Shown one piece after another: positions 5,648 through 9,122 of a stretch of DNA of 9,122 bases (position 1 is its first letter; each line of letters starts with the position of its first letter). Source of the stretch: Candidatus Omnitrophota bacterium. Its GTDB lineage: Bacteria; Omnitrophota; Gorgyraeia; DTHP01. The notes under the pieces were generated by a model. The model had not been told where the DNA came from. It made no database searches and saw only the letters and a program-made list of their open reading frames with translations. Made by a program: the position numbers and the translations under genes. The stretch lies in assembly GCA_023818555.1 (NCBI GenBank), contig JAMWCG010000032.1, forward strand, positions 1-9,122, in the 5' to 3' direction.

Positions 5648-6898
5648 TTACTCCTTAGCCAATAGCCGGGCAGGAACTCCTACGACAGTCCTTCCCGGCG
5701 GAACATCTCTATTTTTGAGCACCACTGTCCCTGCCCCGGTAATCGCTCCCCTGCCTATCTTTACGGGAGCGATGAGAATGGTCCCACTCCCAATAAAGGC
5801 TTTCTCCTGGATCACAGTCTTATTCTTTCTTTTTCCATCAAAATTAGCCACCACTGTTCCCGCTCCAATATTTACCTCTCTTCCCACGGTAGTATCGCCT
5901 AAATAAGTGAGATGCTTTGCCCGGGTAAATTCTCCTACCCTTGACCTTACCAATTCTACAAAATTCCCCAATTCCACATTGTCTTCAATTACGCTCTTTT
6001 CTCTGAGATGGCAAAAAGGACCAATCCGGCAATTTTCGCCGATGAACACATCACTTTCAATTACAGTAAAAGGGAAAATAATTGTATCCCGGCCAATCCT
6101 CACCCCTTCCTCTATGTAAGTATTCTCGGGGTCAACGATGGTAACTCCCTTCTGCATCAGTTCACACATTATCCGCATCTGCATAATCCTTTCGGCTCTA
6201 CTCAAATCCTCACGACTATTGATACCTAAAATTTCTTGATTATCTTTTGTAAGGAAAGAGGAAATCTTTTCTCCCTTCTTAGAAAGAAACTCAATTATAT
6301 CTGTAAGAAAATATTCCTGCTTGCGGGGGTGGAGTCTTATCTTCTTTAAATATTTAAATATCGCAGGACTTTCAAAGCAGTATATTCCACTGTTCACCTC
6401 TGCTTTCCCTAACCCGCTTTTCTCTAAGTCTATTTCTTCACAAATCTTTACTATCTCTCCCTTTGCATTGCGTAAAATTCTACCATAACCCACAGGATTT
6501 TTCAATTCAGCAGTAAGCACTGTGGCAAAAGCAGATTCTTCTCTATGATAATTGATTAATTTCTTCAGGGTTCCCGGCCTCACTAAAGGAACATCTCCTG
6601 AGATTACCAGGAGGGTTCCTCTAAAATTGTTAAGGTATGGTTCTACCGCTAATAAAGCCTTACCTGTGCCACTGAGCCGTTTCTGCACCACAATGTGACT
6701 TCCTTTAAGATGCGGAAATAATAACTCTTTCTTATATCCCACCACGACCACAATTTCCTTTATTCCTGTTCTCCGCAGAATTTCTTGAGGATAATAAATA
6801 AGGGGTTTTCCACAAAGGAGATGCGCCATTTTGGGAAGCGCGGACCTCATCCTTATCCCTTTACCGGCAGCCAAAATCACTCCCATCAATTTCTGCAT
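5648..6898 (-). CDS. glmU: Bifunctional GlmU (GlcN-1-P acetyltransferase / GlcNAc-1-P uridylyltransferase), short beta-helix form
   Basis: Makes UDP-GlcNAc for peptidoglycan and lipopolysaccharide. The uridylyltransferase domain (1-228) has LAAGKGIRMRS with Lys23 (LPKMAH), Gln72, GTGKA (77-81), Asp102 in GDVPL, Glu154, Asn169 and Asn227, in register with the E. coli enzyme. The left-handed beta-helix acetyltransferase domain (about 250-416) keeps Arg299, His329 and Tyr332 in AKHLTYLGD, and Asn343 in VNIGAGT. By my hand alignment it differs in that the equivalent of E. coli Lys351 is valine, Tyr387 is phenylalanine, about 34 residues (roughly two helix turns) are missing before GPFCHLR, and the C-terminal tail is short. 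Total 416 residues against about 450. ATG 6898 has only a distant GAGAGG beside the tRNA 3' end. It could be mainly a uridylyltransferase, but the sites suggest both activities. Confidence 0.88.
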   Translation of the reverse strand: MQKLMGVILAAGKGIRMRSALPKMAHLLCGKPLIYYPQEILRRTGIKEIVVVVGYKKELLFPHLKGSHIVVQKRLSGTGKALLAVEPYLNNFRGTLLVISGDVPLVRPGTLKKLINYHREESAFATVLTAELKNPVGYGRILRNAKGEIVKICEEIDLEKSGLGKAEVNSGIYCFESPAIFKYLKKIRLHPRKQEYFLTDIIEFLSKKGEKISSFLTKDNQEILGINSREDLSRAERIMQMRIMCELMQKGVTIVDPENTYIEEGVRIGRDTIIFPFTVIESDVFIGENCRIGPFCHLREKSVIEDNVELGNFVELVRSRVGEFTRAKHLTYLGDTTVGREVNIGAGTVVANFDGKRKNKTVIQEKAFIGSGTILIAPVKIGRGAITGAGTVVLKNRDVPPGRTVVGVPARLLAKE

Positions 6899-6918
6899 TT
6901 TGTATTATTTTACCTCTC

Positions 6919-6989
6919 CTGGGGAAGGAGGATTCGAACCTCCCCTAACGGCTCCAAAGGCCGGTGTGCTACCACTACACAATTCCCCA
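6919..6989 (-). tRNA. tRNA-Gln (anticodon UUG)
   Basis: Folded by hand on the minus strand to 71 bases. The acceptor stem TGGGGAA/TTCCCCA has seven pairs and discriminator G73, as expected for tRNA-Gln. The D arm is GTGT-AGTGGTA-GCAC, the anticodon loop CTTTGGA gives UUG at 34-36, the variable region has four bases, and the T arm is GGAGG-TTCGAAT-CCTCC. The anticodon stem CCGGC/GCCGT leaves a C27-U43 mismatch at its outer pair, and base 37 is G where A is usual. CCA is not encoded and must be added. It lies 20 bases before glmU with no terminator between, so it is probably cut from a shared transcript. Confidence 0.93.
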
Positions 6990-7023
6990 ATTCTACCCTT
7001 CTATAAAAAATAGACCCTTCGGA

Positions 7024-7052
7024 ATTTTAGGAATGAGCTAAGGAAAAGACAA
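7024..7052 (-). promoter_or_regulatory. Predicted sigma70-type promoter for tRNA-Gln and the glmU operon
   Basis: On the minus strand TTGTCT (7052-7047, four of six bases of the -35 consensus), a 17-base spacer, and TAAAAT (7029-7024, five of six of the -10 consensus). Transcription would begin near 7017, about 28 bases before the tRNA. It lies just after the spoVG stop (7062-7064), in the only gap before the tRNA. It likely drives tRNA-Gln, glmU and the genes downstream. No terminator for spoVG is seen, so read-through is possible as well. Confidence 0.6.
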
Positions 7053-7061
7053 AATCTTAAG

Positions 7062-7457
7062 TTAAGCCGGAGCAGAGCGTTTAATCTCCTTTTCGTACGC
7101 CTCTAAAACCTTTTTCTGAAGATACTCCCTAAATTCTTGGGTAATCGGATGGGCGATATCCCGATGTTCTGCCTGACGCTCAGAGGGGGTCCGACTGGGA
7201 CTAACCGGTTGAGACTCCAGAACCTGGCCACACTGATTGCAGAACCGGCTGTGTATGGTGTTATTATGACCACATTTGGGGCAGAGGGATTGCATCTTGC
7301 GCGAAGGCATGGCCACGAAGAGGCCCTCTCTCCCTTCTATCACCTTAATATTCCTTACTACAAATACATCATCAAAGGTAACCGTCGCATAGGCTTTCAA
7401 TCTCCGATTTGTCTTATCCTTATTCTTGAGAAGAATTCTCACCTCAGTAATCTCCAC
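7062..7457 (-). CDS. spoVG: SpoVG family regulator with an inserted zinc ribbon
   Basis: SpoVG proteins are small RNA/DNA-binding regulators, first described in Bacillus sporulation and septation but present in many non-sporulating bacteria. The N-terminal part (1-53) is typical: MEITEVRILLKN, RLKAYATVTFDDVFVVRNIKVIEG, GLFVAMPSRK. The usual continuation, HRDIAHPITQEFRE and a terminal helix to EAYEKE, appears at 98-124. Between them (about 54-97) lies an extra segment with Cys59, Cys62, Cys73 and Cys76 (CPKCG and CNQCG), a zinc-ribbon pattern, then a Ser/Pro-rich linker. Bacillus SpoVG has about 97 residues; this has 131. The start is GTG 7457, chosen for the perfect AAGGAGGT six bases upstream. 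It lies between ispE and glmU as in Bacillus. The added ribbon may bind nucleic acid or protein; this is inference. Confidence 0.93.
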   Translation of the reverse strand: MEITEVRILLKNKDKTNRRLKAYATVTFDDVFVVRNIKVIEGREGLFVAMPSRKMQSLCPKCGHNNTIHSRFCNQCGQVLESQPVSPSRTPSERQAEHRDIAHPITQEFREYLQKKVLEAYEKEIKRSAPA

Positions 7458-7463
7458 GGGTCT

Positions 7464-7471
7464 ACCTCCTT
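7464..7471 (-). promoter_or_regulatory. Strong ribosome binding site fixing the spoVG GTG start
   Basis: AAGGAGGT on the minus strand, fully complementary to the 16S rRNA tail, six bases before GTG 7457. It compensates for the non-ATG start and rules out a later start within the conserved N-terminus. Confidence 0.85.
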
Positions 7472-7478
7472 TTTCGCG

Positions 7479-7496
7479 CGCCTCTATTCAGAGGCG
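7479..7496 (-). promoter_or_regulatory. Short hairpin over the ispE stop codon
   Basis: On the minus strand CGCCTCT-GAAT-AGAGGCG forms a perfect seven-base-pair stem with a four-base loop. The ispE TAG stop (7484-7486) is in the loop and right arm. No U-run follows, so it is not a classic terminator; the spoVG Shine-Dalgarno begins seven bases downstream. It could affect mRNA processing or coupling between ispE and spoVG. Confidence 0.45.
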
Positions 7497-8359
7497 GAAC
7501 AATCAGTGGAAACGATAAAAAGCTCTCCTCCCCCTTTAATCTTTTTCCATTCTCTCTCTATCTCCTCCACCTCCTTTCTCCGGGGATAAAGCGCAAAGAT
7601 AGAAGAACCACTTCCGCTCAATAAAACCGCTTTCGCAGGAGTTTTAAGCAATTTTTTCTTCCAGGAATAAAGGAAAGGGTATTTTTTCCATACCACCGGT
7701 TCCAAACTATTAAAGAACAACTTTCCTGCCTTCTCCAAATCCCTCTTCTCTAAATATTCAATTAGAATTTTAACATCCGGCGCACCTTTTGTCAAGCCAA
7801 TTTCACTAATCCCTGCATAAATCTCCCGCGTAGAAATAGAAAAGCCAGGATAGATGAGCAGGTGCCAGAGCCGGGTTTTTATCTCTAATCTAGAAATCCT
7901 TTCCCCTCTTCCATAACCTAAGGCAAAATTTTCTCCGGAAAGGAAGAAATTGACATCCGCACCCAAATCTTTACCCAGGGAGAAAAGTTCCTCTCTTCTC
8001 AACCCTAATTCATAAAGCTGGTTTAACCCCAAGAGAACACTGGCTGCGTTACTTGAACCTCCCCCTAAACCTCCTCCTGGAGGAATTTTCTTAAAAATCT
8101 TCATTCTTACTCCCAGGGTTTTACCCAGCTTCTGCGAAAGAAACTCTGCGGAGCGATAAGCAAGGTTATCTTTCCCCCGGGGAACTTCTCTCCCATAGAC
8201 CAACAATTCTATCTTTCTTGCCTTCTCCAAAACAATCCGGTCAAAAAGGTCTATTCGCTCAAATAGGGTAATCAGTTCATGATAACCGTCTTTTCTTTTT
8301 TTAATTACCTGAAGATAGAGATTGAGTTTGGCTGGGGATTTAATTTCTAACCTATACAT
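7484..8359 (-). CDS. ispE: 4-diphosphocytidyl-2-C-methyl-D-erythritol kinase (IspE)
   Basis: GHMP-family kinase that phosphorylates CDP-methylerythritol in the non-mevalonate isoprenoid pathway. The 291 residues match the family. Landmarks are Lys11 in SPAKLNLYL (8-16), KRKDGYHEL (21-29), the glycine-rich ATP loop PPGGGLGGGSSNAA (93-106), Asp135 in LGADVNFFL (132-140, the catalytic aspartate) and LSGSGSSIF (247-255). ATG 8359 lies six bases after the transketolase stop; the only Shine-Dalgarno-like sequence, AGG, touches the start, so translation probably depends on coupling with the upstream gene. The neighbour upstream, a transketolase subunit, could influence supply of glyceraldehyde 3-phosphate to this pathway, but that link is only inferred. 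In Bacillus ispE lies close upstream of spoVG, as here. Confidence 0.95.
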   Translation of the reverse strand: MYRLEIKSPAKLNLYLQVIKKRKDGYHELITLFERIDLFDRIVLEKARKIELLVYGREVPRGKDNLAYRSAEFLSQKLGKTLGVRMKIFKKIPPGGGLGGGSSNAASVLLGLNQLYELGLRREELFSLGKDLGADVNFFLSGENFALGYGRGERISRLEIKTRLWHLLIYPGFSISTREIYAGISEIGLTKGAPDVKILIEYLEKRDLEKAGKLFFNSLEPVVWKKYPFLYSWKKKLLKTPAKAVLLSGSGSSIFALYPRRKEVEEIEREWKKIKGGGELFIVSTDCSASE

Positions 8360-8365
8360 CCTAAA

Positions 8366-9122
8366 TTATTTCTTAACCAGCACTTTTGCCTTTTCCACAA
8401 TATCCCGGGCAGTAAGTCCATATTTTTTCAATAATTCTTCGGGAGAACCTGATTGTCCAAAATGGTCACTTATCCCTATTCGGCACACCGGAACTGGATA
8501 GACTTCACTTAGAAATTCCGCTACCGCCGAACCCAGTCCACCGGTAACCATATGCTCTTCACAGACAATAAAACGTTGAGTGAGGCGGGCATATTCAAGG
8601 AGGGTTTCCTTATCCAGAGGTTTTATGGTATGAACATTTAGCAGCGTGACATTTATTTTCTCCTTGCGTAACTCCTCTGCGGCAGCCAAAGCAATGTGCA
8701 CCATTATCCCACAGGCAACAATGGTCAAATCCTTTCCTTCGCAAAGAGGATAGGCTTTACCAATCTCAAATTTCTTCTTATTCTCTATGGTAGGGAATTT
8801 TGCTCTCCCCAATCTTATATAAACCGGCCCTTCTTTCTCTACAGAAGCCAAAACCGCTTCTCTGGTCTCGGGCCCATCGCAGGGAACGATTATGGTCATA
8901 TTGGGAATACAGCGCATCACTGCAATATCCTCTATAGCCTGATGACTTGCTCCATCTTCGCCTACAGTTATTCCTGCATGGGAAGCCACAATCTTTACAT
9001 TAAAATTATTATAGCAGATGCTGTTGCGCACCTGGTCCCAAGCTCTCCCTGTGGCAAAGATAGCGAAGGTAGAGACAAAAACTATCTTCCCACAACTGGC
9101 CAGCCCTGCTGCGGTAGCCATC
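8366..9122 (-). CDS. Transketolase, C-terminal subunit (5' end outside the window)
   Basis: The frame enters at the window edge and ends at 8366; the first visible Met codon (9119-9121) is internal, because ATAAGLASCGKIVFVSTFA belongs to the middle of the pyrimidine-binding domain. Also visible are ASHAGITVGEDGASHQAIED, typical of transketolases, and VPCDGPETREAV. The transketolase C-terminal domain covers roughly the last 125 residues, with LNVHTIKPLD and HFGQSGSPEELLKKYGLTA. The form and ending resemble the small split transketolases whose other half (thiamine diphosphate-binding part) is a separate gene, expected upstream beyond 9122. It transfers two-carbon units in the non-oxidative pentose phosphate pathway. 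DXP synthase and pyruvate dehydrogenase beta share this fold but lack this exact signature. It is six bases from ispE and in the same operon. Confidence 0.92.
   Translation of the reverse strand, partial: MATAAGLASCGKIVFVSTFAIFATGRAWDQVRNSICYNNFNVKIVASHAGITVGEDGASHQAIEDIAVMRCIPNMTIIVPCDGPETREAVLASVEKEGPVYIRLGRAKFPTIENKKKFEIGKAYPLCEGKDLTIVACGIMVHIALAAAEELRKEKINVTLLNVHTIKPLDKETLLEYARLTQRFIVCEEHMVTGGLGSAVAEFLSEVYPVPVCRIGISDHFGQSGSPEELLKKYGLTARDIVEKAKVLVKK

Noticed and set aside
6995..7020. Direct repeat GAAGGGT (minus strand) on both sides of an AT-rich stretch before tRNA-Gln
   Set aside because: Two seven-base copies are too short to support an attachment site or transposon footprint, and no mobile gene is near.
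7056..7066. Palindrome CTTAACTTAAG at the spoVG stop codon
   Set aside because: Only 11 bases, AT-rich and without a U-run or known site; no support for a terminator or operator.

Overview
This 9.1 kb window is a dense run of bacterial housekeeping genes, all on the minus strand, with gaps of 2 to about 70 bases. There is no CRISPR array, insertion sequence, rRNA or phage gene. Transcription runs from high to low coordinates: transketolase C-terminal subunit (cut by the window edge), ispE, spoVG, tRNA-Gln(UUG), glmU, prs, rplY (Ctc type), pth, rpsF, ssb, rpsR, rplI, dnaB, and then a reading frame that begins like bamA.

Organism: the lipoprotein-independent clue is a secreted POTRA domain of BamA type after dnaB, which points to a diderm (outer-membrane) bacterium. 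The block ispE-spoVG-glmU-prs-ctc-pth is otherwise familiar from Bacillus and relatives, and rpsF-ssb-rpsR-rplI-dnaB is widespread. The transketolase looks like the split two-subunit type. This mix, the moderate-to-low GC and the zinc-ribbon SpoVG suggest an uncultured diderm phylum, possibly Omnitrophota-like. The phylum guess is an inference of low confidence.

Layout: (a) 7484-9122, carbon and isoprenoid metabolism (transketolase, IspE). (b) 7062-7457, the RNA/DNA-binding regulator SpoVG, carrying an extra zinc ribbon. (c) 6919-7052, a sigma70-like promoter and tRNA-Gln that lead directly into glmU. (d) 4707-6898, UDP-GlcNAc and PRPP synthesis. (e) 1910-4693, ribosomal proteins, peptidyl-tRNA hydrolase and SSB. 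(f) 506-1864, replicative helicase DnaB. (g) 1-451, a bamA-like start with its own promoter and an inverted repeat at the start codon. This last frame changes, without a stop, into the Walker A region of an FtsE-type ABC ATPase.

The genes link precursor supply (PRPP, UDP-GlcNAc, isoprenoids) with translation (bL25, bS6, bS18, bL9, Pth, tRNA-Gln) and replication (SSB, DnaB), a typical growth-related superoperon. The most unusual item is the in-frame BamA-POTRA/FtsE-ATPase junction near 113-151. Its two halves belong on opposite sides of the inner membrane and meet at a short peptide natural to both families, so a chimeric assembly or a microhomology deletion is more likely than a working new protein. 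The second is the zinc-ribbon insertion in SpoVG. I found no convincing new defence or mobile system.
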